The notes below the pieces were generated by a model that ran no database searches, had not been told where the DNA came from, and saw only the letters and a program-made list of their open reading frames with translations. Shown in pieces: positions 7,420 to 16,042 of a DNA stretch of 64,000 nt. The stretch is from the NCBI GenBank assembly GCA_000720845.1, contig JODU01000007.1, forward strand, positions 124,001 to 188,000. The letters run 5' to 3'. The DNA comes from Kitasatospora aureofaciens (GTDB taxonomy: Bacteria; Actinomycetota; Actinomycetes; Streptomycetales; Streptomycetaceae). How positions within the stretch are numbered: position 1 is the stretch's first letter; each line of letters begins with the position of its first letter. The position numbers and the translations under genes are program-made.

Positions 7420-8022
7420 ATGCCACGCACCAAGGGAGATCACGAGGCACGACGTCGGGACGTCTCCGCGGCGGTGTGGCAGGTCATGGCCACCCGCGGT
7501 TTCGCCGGCCTGACCCTGCGCGCCGTCGCCGCCGAACTCGGTGCGACCACGGGCCTGCTCACGCACTACTTCCCCACCAAGCGCGCCCTCGTCGGATACG
7601 CCCTCGACCTGCTGGAACAGCGCACCCTCGCCCGCCCCCGCCGCCGCGCGGGCCAGGGACTGACCGCCCTCAGGGACGCCCTGCTGGACATCCTGCCGCT
7701 GACTCCCGAGGCCACCGACAGCAACCGCGTCTGGGTCTCGTCCTGGGACGCCGCGCTCTCCGACCCGGCCCTGGCCACCGACTACGCCCGCAAGTACGCC
7801 CAGGGCCGCGAGAGGCTGCGCACCCGGGTGGCAGCCGCACAGGAACGCGGCGAACTGCCCCCGGGCGACCCCGCACGGATCGCGGCGAGCGCGCAGTCGT
7901 TCGTCCTCGGACTGGTGGTCCAGGCCCTCTTCGACCCGGCGGCGTTCACACCGGACCGGCAGGTGGAGCTCCTGGACGGCTACCTGGCCGCCCTGTCCGC
8001 CGAGGCCCCCGGCATGCCCTAG
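7420..8022 (+). CDS. TetR family transcriptional regulator
   Basis: A 200-residue repressor-type protein with the helix-turn-helix at about residues 12-55: VSAAVWQVMATRGFAGLTLRAVAAELG followed by TTGLLTHYFPTKRALVGYAL. The C-terminal ligand domain has ESARL-like helices and belongs to the BetI-like TetR_C group. ATG 7420 was chosen as the family N-terminus (PRTKGDHEARRRDV) begins there; an in-frame ATG at 7399 is possible. The short gap to the divergent GNAT gene contains ACAA-cgc-TTGT at 7388-7398, a weak candidate half-operator. The target is probably the GNAT gene and itself. Confidence 0.87.
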   Translation: MPRTKGDHEARRRDVSAAVWQVMATRGFAGLTLRAVAAELGATTGLLTHYFPTKRALVGYALDLLEQRTLARPRRRAGQGLTALRDALLDILPLTPEATDSNRVWVSSWDAALSDPALATDYARKYAQGRERLRTRVAAAQERGELPPGDPARIAASAQSFVLGLVVQALFDPAAFTPDRQVELLDGYLAALSAEAPGMP

Positions 8023-8076
8023 GCCATGCGCGGGGCTGTCCGCGGCACGGGCCCCTTCGCATCCGCGCGGACGCCG

Positions 8077-8571
8077 TCACGCGGACGGACCGCCGCGGTT
8101 GTCGCCGAGCAGACGCTCCAGCCGGTCGAAACGCTCGTGCAGCGCTCGGGCCGTCTGCGCGTACACCTCCTCGGCGGCCTCCTCGGTGTGGCGCACGAAG
8201 TGACCCCGGCGGTCTTGTTCCCTTCCGACGAACCAGGTGGCCAGCGCCGCGGTGACCAGGCCGAAGGAGGTGATTCCGGCGACCATCACCACCACGGCCA
8301 CGACCCGGCCCCACAAGGTCACGGGATACAGGTCGCCGTAGCCGACGGTCGTCGCGGTCTCCACGGACCACCACAGGGCTCGCGGATAGGTGGTCAGCTG
8401 AGCCCCCGGTGCGCCGCGCTCGGCGAGGACGGCGAAGTACGAACCCGCGAGGATCACGATCACCAGGAGGACCGTCGCGGCACACGAAGCCTTCAGGTGC
8501 AGCGAACCGCCGTGGCGTCCGAGCAGCAGTTTGACCAGCCTGGCCAGGAGTCCGGACAGCATGCGTGGCAT
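8077..8571 (-). CDS. Two-helix potassium channel protein
   Basis: A 164-residue inner-membrane channel subunit. The first membrane helix is about residues 28-49, the pore helix leads to the selectivity filter TVGYGD at 75-80, and the second helix is about 88-115 (TLWGRVVAVVVMVAGITSFGLVTAALATWF). The soluble tail of about 45 residues (HTEEAAEEVYAQTARALHERFDRLERLLGD) is predicted helical and probably coiled, as in KcsA-like channels, where it stabilises the tetramer. ATG 8571 is chosen from several nearby in-frame starts; 8562 is equally possible. The filter makes K+ selectivity well supported. Confidence 0.9.
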   Translation of the reverse strand: MPRMLSGLLARLVKLLLGRHGGSLHLKASCAATVLLVIVILAGSYFAVLAERGAPGAQLTTYPRALWWSVETATTVGYGDLYPVTLWGRVVAVVVMVAGITSFGLVTAALATWFVGREQDRRGHFVRHTEEAAEEVYAQTARALHERFDRLERLLGDNRGGPSA

Positions 8572-8715
8572 GCTCCGCCACCGGCCGGACCGACGGTGCG
8601 GCAACGCGCCGGTGCGCGCCGAACCCACCCGAACAGAGGCGAGGTGAGCGGAGCCGTCGGGCCGGCGGTCAGGTGAGGTCCGGTCCCCGACGCGCCGGCC
8701 CGGTCCCGCCGTGGG

Positions 8716-10167
8716 TCACTGCGCGCACGCGAGGTCCCGCGCGGGGCGTTCTCCGGTGGTCAGGAACCTCGTGGCCGCGTCGTTGACGCAGGTGTTGCGG
8801 CCGTACGGATAGACACCATGGCCGCCCTGGTCGGCCGTCACCAGCGTGGCCCGACCGCCGAAGGCCCGCCGCAGCTCCCGGGCGCCGACGAGGGGTGTGC
8901 CCGGGTCGCGCTCGTTCTGCACCATCAGCACGTTGGACGGTCCCCTGCCGGTGATGCGTACCGGCGGTTCGGTCCGCTCCCGCGGCCAGAAGGCGCAGGG
9001 GTTGATGCTCGCCGTGGAGCCGCCCAGCATGGGGTATTCGTGGCGGTCGCGGGCGGCATTGCGCTGGTACGCCCGGAGCGTCCCCGGCCAGCGCGTGTCA
9101 CCGCAGACCACGGCGAAACGCGAGGCCATGAGGTTCTCCAGGTCCGCGGGCAGCTCCGGGAGCGGCAGTGGTCCGCCCGAGTCGACGGCCTGCCAGAACT
9201 CGGCGAGCCGCGGCATGGAAGCGTCGGCGTAGAGGCTGTCGAAGGTGTGGGCGCGGAACGCGGTCCCGTCGACGCCTTGCTCCGGCTTCGCGTCCAGTCG
9301 CGCCGCCAGCTCGAAGAACTTGGCGGTGACCTGCTCCGGCGTGGAGCCCAGACGGTATTCCGGGTGCGCGACGGCGAAGGCGGCGAAGTCGGGGAAGCGG
9401 TCCTCCAGCCCGCGGGCGAACCGCCGCATGGCCGTGATGTCGTAGCCGCCGGGCCCCAGGTTGCTGTCGAGCACGATCCGGTCGCCGCGCCGCGGGAACA
9501 GCGTCGTGTAGACCGCGCCGAGGTAGCTGCCGTAGGAGGCGCCGAGGTACGACAGCCCCGGCTCGCCCAGTGCCGACCGGATGCGGTCCATGTCGCGCGC
9601 CGTGTTGGCCGTGGTCGTGTACGGCAGCATCCACGCCGTCCGCGAGCTGTTGCACTGTTCGGCGATCTTCCGCGCGGGCCGGGCCTCCCGCGTGACGTCG
9701 GCCGCGGTGTGCGCGTACCGCGGGAAGTTGCCGCGCCACTGCTGCTCCTGCGTCAGATCGCAGGTCACCGGCGTGCTGTGGCCGACGCCGCGCGGGTCGA
9801 AGCCGATGATGTCGTAGGTGTCGAGCACCTTCTGCGGCAGGCCCGAGGCGGCGAGGACGGCCGGGTACGTGAGGCCCGTGCCGCCCGGGCCGCCCGGGTT
9901 GGTCAGCAGGACGCCACGCCGCTGTGACGGCTTCTCGCTCGCCAGCCGGGAGACGGCGATCTCGATCCGACGGCCGTCCGGGTCGCGGTAGTCCAGCGGC
10001 ACCCGGAGCGTCGAGCACTCCAGGCGGGGGGCGGACGCGCCCTCGGGGCACGGACCCCACTCCAGGGTGCTCGCCGGTGTCGTCGCGGCCGCCGCCGACG
10101 ACGACGTCGGCAACCCGGTCGCCGCCAACGCGACGGCGGCGAGGGCGAGGGACAGACTTCTGCGCAT
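8716..10167 (-). CDS. Secreted alpha/beta hydrolase, tripeptidyl aminopeptidase type
   Basis: A 483-residue secreted serine peptidase of the Streptomyces Tap/SlpD/SlpE group, which releases short peptides from the N-terminus of proteins. The signal peptide is residues 1-28 (MRRSLSLALAAVALAA...). The oxyanion segment NPGGPGGTG is at 90-98, the nucleophile elbow GASYGS puts the catalytic serine at 211, and the acid and base lie in NERDPGTP and DQGGHGVY in the C-terminal TAP-like domain. AGGAGG precedes ATG 10167 by 6 bp. The gene is divergent from a two-component system whose kinase starts 184 bp away, but no regulatory link is shown. Confidence 0.9.
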   Translation of the reverse strand: MRRSLSLALAAVALAATGLPTSSSAAAATTPASTLEWGPCPEGASAPRLECSTLRVPLDYRDPDGRRIEIAVSRLASEKPSQRRGVLLTNPGGPGGTGLTYPAVLAASGLPQKVLDTYDIIGFDPRGVGHSTPVTCDLTQEQQWRGNFPRYAHTAADVTREARPARKIAEQCNSSRTAWMLPYTTTANTARDMDRIRSALGEPGLSYLGASYGSYLGAVYTTLFPRRGDRIVLDSNLGPGGYDITAMRRFARGLEDRFPDFAAFAVAHPEYRLGSTPEQVTAKFFELAARLDAKPEQGVDGTAFRAHTFDSLYADASMPRLAEFWQAVDSGGPLPLPELPADLENLMASRFAVVCGDTRWPGTLRAYQRNAARDRHEYPMLGGSTASINPCAFWPRERTEPPVRITGRGPSNVLMVQNERDPGTPLVGARELRRAFGGRATLVTADQGGHGVYPYGRNTCVNDAATRFLTTGERPARDLACAQ

Positions 10168-10351
10168 GCGGTGTCCTCCTGTGGGGGTGACCGGAACGTG
10201 AACGAGTCTGTTCAGCGGGAGCGGCCGGCACATCGGCCCGGCGGACCGGTGCCGCCTCCGACCGTGGGAGAGGCGCCGGTCAGACCTGGGGCCAAGGCGC
10301 ATCCGTCTTCGGTCTGATCCGCCGGTCGCACGGTGTGGCGACAATGGCACG

Positions 10352-11545
10352 GTGAACAAGGACGTCGTGCCGCGGCTCGGGGCGTGGCAGCACGCATGGC
10401 GGCTGCTGGTGGCCGCGGTCGTGAGCGTGCCGGTCTGGCTCTCGACCCTCGCGCTGATGCGGAACGGGTCCGGCGACCCGGGCTCCTGGATCCTCGTCGG
10501 CGATCCGCTGGTGGCGGCGGGCTGCCTGACGGTGCTCGGTTGGCGGCGGCGGTGGCCCCGGACGGTCGCTCTGGCGGTCACGGTCGCCTCGAGCGTGTCG
10601 GCGCTCGCCACCGGCGCCGCGCTGTTGGCGCTGTGCTCGGTCGCCACCCGCCGCCGCCCGGTGGAGATCGGGACCGTCGTCGTGGCCTACGTGGCCGCGA
10701 CCCACCTCGCCGGCGAGGTCTACCCGGCACAGGGTTCGGCCGAGGCGTTGTGGTGGGTCCAGATCGTGGTGTCTGCGCTGACCGCGGGGATCGCGGTGGC
10801 CGCCGGCATGGCGATCGGGGCGCGACGGGTCGAGGTGCGGTCCCTGCGCGAACGGGCGGAGAGCGCGGAACGCGAGCAGAGCGCGCGGGCGGCTCAGGCC
10901 CGGGCCCTCGAACGCAACCGGATCGCCCGCGAGATGCACGACGTCCTCGCGCACCGCATCTCCCTGGTCGCCATGCAGGCCGGGGTGCTCGACCACCGCA
11001 GTGACCTCTCGGCCGACGAGAACCGCGTCCTGGTCCGGGGTATCGCCGAGGGCTCCCACCAGGCGCTGGAGGAACTGCGAGAGGTCCTCGGCGTGCTCCG
11101 CGCCGATCCCGGCCGGCCGGAACCCCCGCAGCCGTCCCTCGACCGCGTTCCCGACCTGGTGGCCGACACCCGCGCCTCCGGTCTCGACGTCAGGCTCACC
11201 AACGCCGTGACCGCGACCCCGCCGGACGGCGTCGGACGGACCTGCTACCGCATCGTTCAGGAAGCGCTGACCAACGCCGCCAAGCACGCCCCCGGCGCGG
11301 TCGTGTGGGTCACCCTCGACGGCGCCGCGGGCGGCACTCTCGACATCGGCGTCCGCAACGGCCCGGCCGCGCTGCGTCCCGCACGGCCGCCGGCCTCCGG
11401 CTTCGGTCTGCTGGGCCTCGGCGAACGGATCACCGTCGCCGGCGGCGAACTGGGCCACCGCCCGACATCCGACGGCGGGTACCTTCTCACCGCACGGCTT
11501 CCCTGGCCGGACGGCCCCGCCCACCGCCACGAAAGGGGCGCATGA
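10352..11545 (+). CDS. Sensor histidine kinase (NarL/DesK-type, HisKA_3)
   Basis: A 397-residue membrane kinase. The first 155 residues hold about four to five hydrophobic helices with no clear extracellular sensor domain. The dimerisation segment ERNRIAREMHDVLAHRISLVAMQ carries the phospho-acceptor His196, the usual position for the HisKA_3 group. The ATPase domain has the N-box QEALTNAAKHAPG and the G-box GFGLLGLGERI. The start is GTG 10352. It is directly followed by its response regulator with no gap. The stimulus is unknown; the short-loop membrane part fits sensing within or at the membrane. Confidence 0.92.
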   Translation: MNKDVVPRLGAWQHAWRLLVAAVVSVPVWLSTLALMRNGSGDPGSWILVGDPLVAAGCLTVLGWRRRWPRTVALAVTVASSVSALATGAALLALCSVATRRRPVEIGTVVVAYVAATHLAGEVYPAQGSAEALWWVQIVVSALTAGIAVAAGMAIGARRVEVRSLRERAESAEREQSARAAQARALERNRIAREMHDVLAHRISLVAMQAGVLDHRSDLSADENRVLVRGIAEGSHQALEELREVLGVLRADPGRPEPPQPSLDRVPDLVADTRASGLDVRLTNAVTATPPDGVGRTCYRIVQEALTNAAKHAPGAVVWVTLDGAAGGTLDIGVRNGPAALRPARPPASGFGLLGLGERITVAGGELGHRPTSDGGYLLTARLPWPDGPAHRHERGA

Positions 11546-12223
11546 GTGGACACCCGACGCGATCCCGTACGGGTCGTCATCGTCGACGACGAAGAACTGG
11601 TCCGCATGGCCCTGCGGCTCGTCATCGACGGTGAACCGGACCTGACCGTCGTGGCGGAGGCGGCCGACGGTAACGCCGCGCTCGCCGCGGTCGCCGAGCA
11701 GCGGCCCGACGTGGTGCTGATGGACGTACGGATGCCGGGCCGGGACGGTCTGGACACGACCCGGGAGCTGCTCACCCGGCCGGATCCGCCGCGGGTGCTG
11801 ATGCTGACCACCTTCGACTCCGACGACCTGGTGCTGGGGGCGCTGCGCGCCGGTGCGCTCGGCTTCGTCCTCAAGGACACCCCGCCCGCAGGCATCCTCG
11901 ACGCGGTGCGGACCGTCGCGGACGGCGTCCCGGTCCTGTCCCCGGCGGCCACGGCACGAGTGATCGCCGCGGCCACGGGGCCTGAGTCCCCGCACGTCCG
12001 CGACCGTTCCCGTGAGGAGGCGCGCGAGCGGCTGTCCGTGTTGACGGAACGGGAGCGGGAGACCGCCCGGGCCATCGCGGAGGGACTGGGCAATCCGCAG
12101 ATCGCCGAGCGGCTGCGCATCACCGTCGCGACGGTGAAGGCCCACACCGGCAGCCTGTTCGCCAAGCTGGCGGTCGAGAACCGGGTCCAGGTCGCGCTCC
12201 TGGTGCGCGACGCCGGGGAGTAG
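11546..12223 (+). CDS. LuxR/NarL-family response regulator
   Basis: A 225-residue response regulator paired with the upstream kinase. The receiver domain has the acidic pair at residues 14-15 (VIVDDEE), the phosphorylated Asp60 in VVLMDVRMPG, and the lysine in GFVLKDTPP. The C-terminal LuxR-type helix-turn-helix reads LTERERETARAIAEGLGN then IAERLRITVATVKAHTGSLFAKL. GTG 11546 follows the kinase stop codon directly, so the two are co-translated. Its target genes are not evident; the divergent peptidase at 8716 is only a neighbour. Confidence 0.92.
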   Translation: MDTRRDPVRVVIVDDEELVRMALRLVIDGEPDLTVVAEAADGNAALAAVAEQRPDVVLMDVRMPGRDGLDTTRELLTRPDPPRVLMLTTFDSDDLVLGALRAGALGFVLKDTPPAGILDAVRTVADGVPVLSPAATARVIAAATGPESPHVRDRSREEARERLSVLTERERETARAIAEGLGNPQIAERLRITVATVKAHTGSLFAKLAVENRVQVALLVRDAGE

Positions 12224-12233
12224 GCGGGTCGGC

Positions 12234-12259
12234 TCCGGCGGCGTTGCCGTCGCGCCGGA
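12234..12259. terminator. Hairpin between convergent genes
   Basis: TCCGGCG at 12234-12240 pairs with CGCCGGA at 12253-12259 around a 12-nt loop. It lies between the response regulator and the convergent reductase, so it can serve as a terminator in both directions. There is no T-run, as is usual in Streptomyces. Confidence 0.4.
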
Positions 12260-12266
12260 CGGACCG

Positions 12267-13019
12267 TCAGGGCGTTCCGCCGGGTCGTGTGAGGTAGCGC
12301 AGGAGCAGGGTGCCGTCCTCGGCGAGTGCGGTGGCCAGGTGCAGGTCGGTGGGCTGGACGGGCGGGCTGGTCGCGATGCGGCCGGCGGGGCCTGCCGCCA
12401 GCAGCGGGGAGACGGTCAGCCGGAGTTCGTCGACCAGGCCGGCGACGGTGAGCGCTCCGAACAGGTGAGGTCCGCCTTCGCAGTCGATGCGCCGCAGTCC
12501 GCGCCGGGTGAGTGCCGAGACCGCTGCGCCGAGGTCGACGGCGTCCTCGCCCGCGACGACGACCTCCGCCCCGGCATCCTGCCAGGCCAGGCGGGTGGGC
12601 GCGGGCACGGAGGCGCAGGTGAGGACGATGGTGGGGACGCGTGCCCGGGTGATGACGGGAGCGTCGGGGGGCAGCGTTCTGCCGGTGCTCACGACGGCGG
12701 TGGGCGGAATGTCGGCAAGGTCGTGGCGGCGTCGGCGGTCGAGGGTGTGCTGGTCGGGGTGGACGCCGCGGAAGCCCTCGACCATGGCGGTGGTGGCGCC
12801 GATCAGCAGGACGTCGGCGAGGTCGCTGCCGAGCCGCAGCACCTTGCGGTCGGGCGGGGTGGACAGGGGCCTGGCCAGGCCCCCGATCTCCACGGCTCCG
12901 TCGGCACTGGCGACGAAGTTGACGGCGAGCCAGCGCTCACGGTCCGGGTAGGTGTAGAGGCGTTCCAGTTCCTCGTCGTCGATGGGACGGGCCTGTTCGG
13001 TGGGCCAGATCAGGTGCAT
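12267..13019 (-). CDS. RibD C-terminal-type reductase of a folate operon
   Basis: A 250-residue NADPH-dependent reductase of the RibD-C/dihydrofolate-reductase superfamily. Typical blocks are WLAVNFVASADGAVEIGGL near residues 31-49, DLADVLLIGATTAMVEGFRG near 70-90, and RIDCEGGPHLFGALTVAGLVDELRLTVSP near 178-206. RibD reduces a pyrimidine in riboflavin synthesis, but the position here, as last gene after folE and folP, makes a pterin or dihydrofolate substrate more likely. Its ATG overlaps the folP stop codon as TGATG, so it is coupled to folP. It may supply a trimethoprim-tolerant dihydrofolate reductase activity; this is inference. Two related genes lie at 41017 and 58826. Confidence 0.82.
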   Translation of the reverse strand: MHLIWPTEQARPIDDEELERLYTYPDRERWLAVNFVASADGAVEIGGLARPLSTPPDRKVLRLGSDLADVLLIGATTAMVEGFRGVHPDQHTLDRRRRHDLADIPPTAVVSTGRTLPPDAPVITRARVPTIVLTCASVPAPTRLAWQDAGAEVVVAGEDAVDLGAAVSALTRRGLRRIDCEGGPHLFGALTVAGLVDELRLTVSPLLAAGPAGRIATSPPVQPTDLHLATALAEDGTLLLRYLTRPGGTP

Positions 13020-13894
13020 CAGGCGATCCAGGTGGCGGTGCGGGCGGGGGGACGGCTGCCGTTGATGCCCGCGGCCATCTCGACGACCTGCCTGGTGGGC
13101 CGGACCTGGTGGGCCCGGAAGACGGCGGCGCCGTCCCTGGCGGCGATGGCGGTGGCCGCCAGGGTGCCGGTCAGCCGGTCCTCCAGTTCCACGTCCAGCA
13201 TCTCGCCCACGAACGCCTTGTTGGACAGGGCCATCAGGACAGGCCATCCGGTCTGGGTGAACTCGCGGAGGTTGCGGAGCAGGAGGAGGTGGTCCGTGGT
13301 GTTCTTGCCGTAGCCGGTGGCGTCGATGAGGATGCCGCCGCGGGGCACGCCGGCGGCTTCGGCCCGCTCGGCGAGCCGGACGACAGCGGTACGGACCGCG
13401 GCCACCACGTCGGGGTAGCCGGGGCGGAAGGGCTCGGCGCGGGGTGTCCGGCCGCCGGTGTGCGTGCACACGTAGCCGGCACCGTGGGCGGCGGCCACCT
13501 CGATCAGTTCGGGGTCGGCGGCGGCCCATGCGTCGTTGAGGACGTCCGCGCCGGCCCGGCAGACCGCGTCGCCGACCTCGTGGCGCCAGGTGTCGACGCT
13601 GATCAGGAGATCGGGATAGCGCTCGCGGGTCCATTCCACCAGCGGGACGATACGGGCGGCTTCCTCGGCGGCGGTGACCTCCTCGCCCGGACTGGCCGCC
13701 ACTCCCCCGAGGTCGATCATGTCGGCGCCCTCGGCGACGGCCCGGGCGACGGCGGTCTGGGCCGCCTCGACGGCGAAGGTGGCGCCTCGGTCGTAGAAGG
13801 AGTCCGGTGTGCGGTTGACGATCGCCATCACCAGGGGCCGGTCGCTGACGACGCGGCGGCCGCGGAATTCGAGGTCGACTGCTGGGGTGGACAT
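13019..13894 (-). CDS. folP: Dihydropteroate synthase
   Basis: A 291-residue cytoplasmic enzyme that joins p-aminobenzoate to the pterin diphosphate in folate synthesis and is the target of sulfonamides. The N-terminal signature LVMAIVNRTPDSFYDRG (about residues 22-38), the DLGGVAASPG loop (about 61-70), SVDTWRHEVGDA, and the Lys-containing segment near the end are in family order. The strict family motif is LNVTPDSF and GG(E/S)STRPG; here Arg replaces Val after Asn and AASPG replaces STRPG, so this is a divergent FolP2-like paralogue rather than the housekeeping enzyme. GTG 13936 is an alternative start. Coupled to the downstream reductase by TGATG. Confidence 0.85.
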   Translation of the reverse strand: MSTPAVDLEFRGRRVVSDRPLVMAIVNRTPDSFYDRGATFAVEAAQTAVARAVAEGADMIDLGGVAASPGEEVTAAEEAARIVPLVEWTRERYPDLLISVDTWRHEVGDAVCRAGADVLNDAWAAADPELIEVAAAHGAGYVCTHTGGRTPRAEPFRPGYPDVVAAVRTAVVRLAERAEAAGVPRGGILIDATGYGKNTTDHLLLLRNLREFTQTGWPVLMALSNKAFVGEMLDVELEDRLTGTLAATAIAARDGAAVFRAHQVRPTRQVVEMAAGINGSRPPARTATWIA

Positions 13895-13964
13895 GGGGTG
13901 TGCGGCTCCTGTCGCCGGTCGGGCGGGGGTTGTCACCGCGGTGGTGTGACGTGGGGTCGTCCTT

Positions 13965-14561
13965 CTACCGCTGGACGCCGGTGAGCGCGAGGAACTCCTG
14001 CCGTGACGCCGCGTCGTCGCGCAGGGTGCCGAGCATGGTGGAGGTGACCGTTCTGGATCCCGTGGCCTGCACTCCGCGCAGGGTCATGCAGGTGTGCTCG
14101 GCTTCGATGACCACGCCGACGCCCCGGGGCCCGAGCTGTTCGGCGAGCCAGTCCGCCGTCTGCTTGGTGAGCCGTTCCTGCACCTGGGGGCGGCAGGCGA
14201 AGTGCTCCACCACCCGGGCCAGCTTGGACAGTCCGAGGATCCGGGCGCCGGGCAGGTAGCCGACGTGCGCCACTCCCACGAAGGGCAGCATGTGGTGCTG
14301 GCAGACCGAGCGCACGGGGATGTCGCGGGCCAGGACCAGCTCGTCGTACCCCTCGTCATTGGGGAACGTGGTCATCCGGAAGGGGCGCGCGGTGAGGAGT
14401 TCGGCGTAGCCGCGGGCCATCCGCCCCGGGGTGTCCCTCGTCCCCTCGCTGTCCACCGCGACCCCGAGCGCCCGCAGGAACTCCCTCGCGGCACGCTCGG
14501 CGGCCTCCAGGTCCGGCCCGGCGACGTCCTCGATCACCTGCAGTGCGACTGTCGCAGTCAT
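13965..14561 (-). CDS. folE: GTP cyclohydrolase I
   Basis: A 198-residue enzyme that makes dihydroneopterin triphosphate from GTP, the first committed step of folate and other pterins. The zinc and catalytic region is intact: VRSVCQHHMLPFVGVAHVGY (about residues 83-102) supplies Cys and His ligands, and EAEHTCMTLRG (about 152-162) supplies the second Cys. The QxxxRLTxQ helix is present as QVQERLTKQTADWLAEQL. It is first in an operon folE-folP-reductase and is divergent from a cysteine-rich regulator 95 bp away, whose intergenic region contains an inverted repeat. The metal ligands being intact argues that this is a functional zinc-dependent FolE. Confidence 0.92.
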   Translation of the reverse strand: MTATVALQVIEDVAGPDLEAAERAAREFLRALGVAVDSEGTRDTPGRMARGYAELLTARPFRMTTFPNDEGYDELVLARDIPVRSVCQHHMLPFVGVAHVGYLPGARILGLSKLARVVEHFACRPQVQERLTKQTADWLAEQLGPRGVGVVIEAEHTCMTLRGVQATGSRTVTSTMLGTLRDDAASRQEFLALTGVQR

Positions 14562-14581
14562 CCCGGCGCCCTCCCTGTATC

Positions 14582-14597
14582 AACAAGGTTCGTTGTT
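14582..14597. promoter_or_regulatory. Inverted repeat before folE
   Basis: AACAA-ggttcg-TTGTT, 16 bp with 5-bp arms, 21-36 bp upstream of the folE ATG and about 60 bp from the divergent regulator start. Further on, TTGACA reads toward folE on the minus strand at 14624-14629, a consensus -35 element, and TACATT at 14645-14650 is a possible -10 for the regulator only 7 bp before its GTG, which would give a leaderless mRNA. The repeat is a candidate operator for the divergent regulator. Confidence 0.45.
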
Positions 14598-14656
14598 TTT
14601 ACAGGCTGACCAGGGCGTCGTGCTTTGTCAAATCTCATTGGTGTTACATTGACGGT

Positions 14657-15322
14657 GTGGGTACGAACGAGGACCACGGCAGGGACGCCATCAGCGAGCT
14701 GAGCAGCCTGGACGACCCGGTGCGGCGCCGGCTGTACGACTACGTGCGCACCCGCGACGAGCCCGTCGGCCGGGAGGACGCCGCGAAGGCGGCCGGGATC
14801 AGCCGCACACTGGCCGCCTACCACCTGGACAAACTCGCCGACGCGGGCCTGCTCGACACCAGCTACGGCCGGGCCGCCGGACGCGGTGGCCCGGGCGCGG
14901 GCCGCCCGGCCAAGCGCTACACACGCTCCGACGAAGAGCTGTCCGCCAGCGTGCCGCCCCGCGACTACGGCCTGCTGGCCGGGGTGCTGGCCGAGGCCGT
15001 CGCCGCCGACGGCTCCGGTGCGGTGCGGGAGGCGGTGGCCGCAGCCGCGCACGCGGCAGGCCGGTCGGCCGGCGGCGAGGACCTGACGGCCGCGCTGCGC
15101 GGCTGCGGCTACGAGCCCGCGACGACCGCCGAGGGAGGCGTGGACCTGCGCAACTGCCCCTTCCACCGGCTCGCCCGGGAGCACACCGAACTGGTGTGCT
15201 GGCTGAACCTGCACCTGGTACGAGGCCTGCTGGAAGCCGGCGGGCAACCGCCCGGCCGGGCGGTGCCGACGCCCCGCCCCGGCCGCTGCTGTGTGGTCGT
15301 CGAGCCGCCCGGCACCGCGTGA
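14657..15322 (+). CDS. Cysteine-rich SufR-like winged-helix regulator
   Basis: A 221-residue transcription factor. The N-terminal winged helix is ArsR-like (SSLDDPVRRRLYDYVRTRDEPVG, then AAKAAGISRTLAAYHLDKLADAGLL, about residues 12-60). The C-terminal half carries five cysteines: one in RGCGYEP, one in LRNCPFHRLA, one in TELVCWLNLHL and a pair in GRCCVV. The NCPFHRLAxEH...C arrangement is that of SufR-type iron-sulfur sensors, so a metal or Fe-S cofactor is likely though not proven. GTG 14657 is chosen since the homologous part begins there. It is divergent from folE and the probable regulator of the folate operon. Confidence 0.82.
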   Translation: MGTNEDHGRDAISELSSLDDPVRRRLYDYVRTRDEPVGREDAAKAAGISRTLAAYHLDKLADAGLLDTSYGRAAGRGGPGAGRPAKRYTRSDEELSASVPPRDYGLLAGVLAEAVAADGSGAVREAVAAAAHAAGRSAGGEDLTAALRGCGYEPATTAEGGVDLRNCPFHRLAREHTELVCWLNLHLVRGLLEAGGQPPGRAVPTPRPGRCCVVVEPPGTA

Positions 15323-15328
15323 GCCCGT

Positions 15329-16042
15329 TCACCACGACATCGAATTGATCCCGTCCACCACGTCGTTGATGTCGATGCGGCCGGTGAGCACCAGCAGCCA
15401 GAAGACCGCGAGCCCGGCGTCGAGCAGGAGCCCCACGGTCAATCCGGTCATCGGCATGCCCTGTACGGGGCGGCGCGCCAGCCCGACGACGGCGAGCACG
15501 ACACCGACCGCGGCCGAGAACATGCTGAGGGCCGGCCATGCGTACTCCTCGCCGACGAACCCGGGGATCGCCACCACCACGTAGAGCAGTACGAGGCTCT
15601 GGGGCAGTCCGAGCCAGATCACCCACCACACGGAGGGACGTCGGGGGGCCTCCTGGAGCACCGGCGGCCGCACCAGCAGGGGCACATACCCGGGCAGCGC
15701 CGGTGCCGGCGGCCGGTCGACGGCCGGGGCGAAATCCGGCCGGGGCGGCACGGACGGGGCGGCCGTGAGCGCCCGCTCCCCCAGGACTCGGACCAGCGTC
15801 TCCCTCAGCTCCGACGCGAAGGCGGCGTCCGCGTGCACGGCCTCGGCCAGGACCACCCGCGCCACCGCGTCCGCGTCTTCGCCCGGGCTGTCCTCCAGCC
15901 GGGCCAGAGCCATGGCTCCCAGTTCGCTGCCGGCGAGCCGCTCGGTCACCAGCTTCCTGAGCCGGGCCCGTTCCCCACCGTCTCCGCGCGGCGGCCTCGC
16001 GATCTCCTCCAGCGCGGCTCTCGCCAGTGCCGTCCCCTGCAT
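15329..16042 (-). CDS. Membrane protein with N-terminal cytoplasmic domain, unknown function
   Basis: A 237-residue protein that I do not assign to a named family. Residues 1-85 are soluble, helical and alanine-rich (ALARAALEEIARPPRG, AGSELGAMALARLED). A proline-rich linker follows (PSVPPRPDFAPAVDRPPAPALPGYVP). Residues 135-235 hold three hydrophobic helices: VWWVIWLGLPQSLVLLYVVV, ALSMFSAAVGVVLAVVGLA and LTVGLLLDAGLAVFWLLVL. GGGGAGG precedes ATG 16042. The N-terminal part resembles small cytosolic helical domains that precede membrane anchors in Streptomyces. It ends 6 bp from the convergent SufR-like gene. Confidence 0.68.
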   Translation of the reverse strand: MQGTALARAALEEIARPPRGDGGERARLRKLVTERLAGSELGAMALARLEDSPGEDADAVARVVLAEAVHADAAFASELRETLVRVLGERALTAAPSVPPRPDFAPAVDRPPAPALPGYVPLLVRPPVLQEAPRRPSVWWVIWLGLPQSLVLLYVVVAIPGFVGEEYAWPALSMFSAAVGVVLAVVGLARRPVQGMPMTGLTVGLLLDAGLAVFWLLVLTGRIDINDVVDGINSMSW

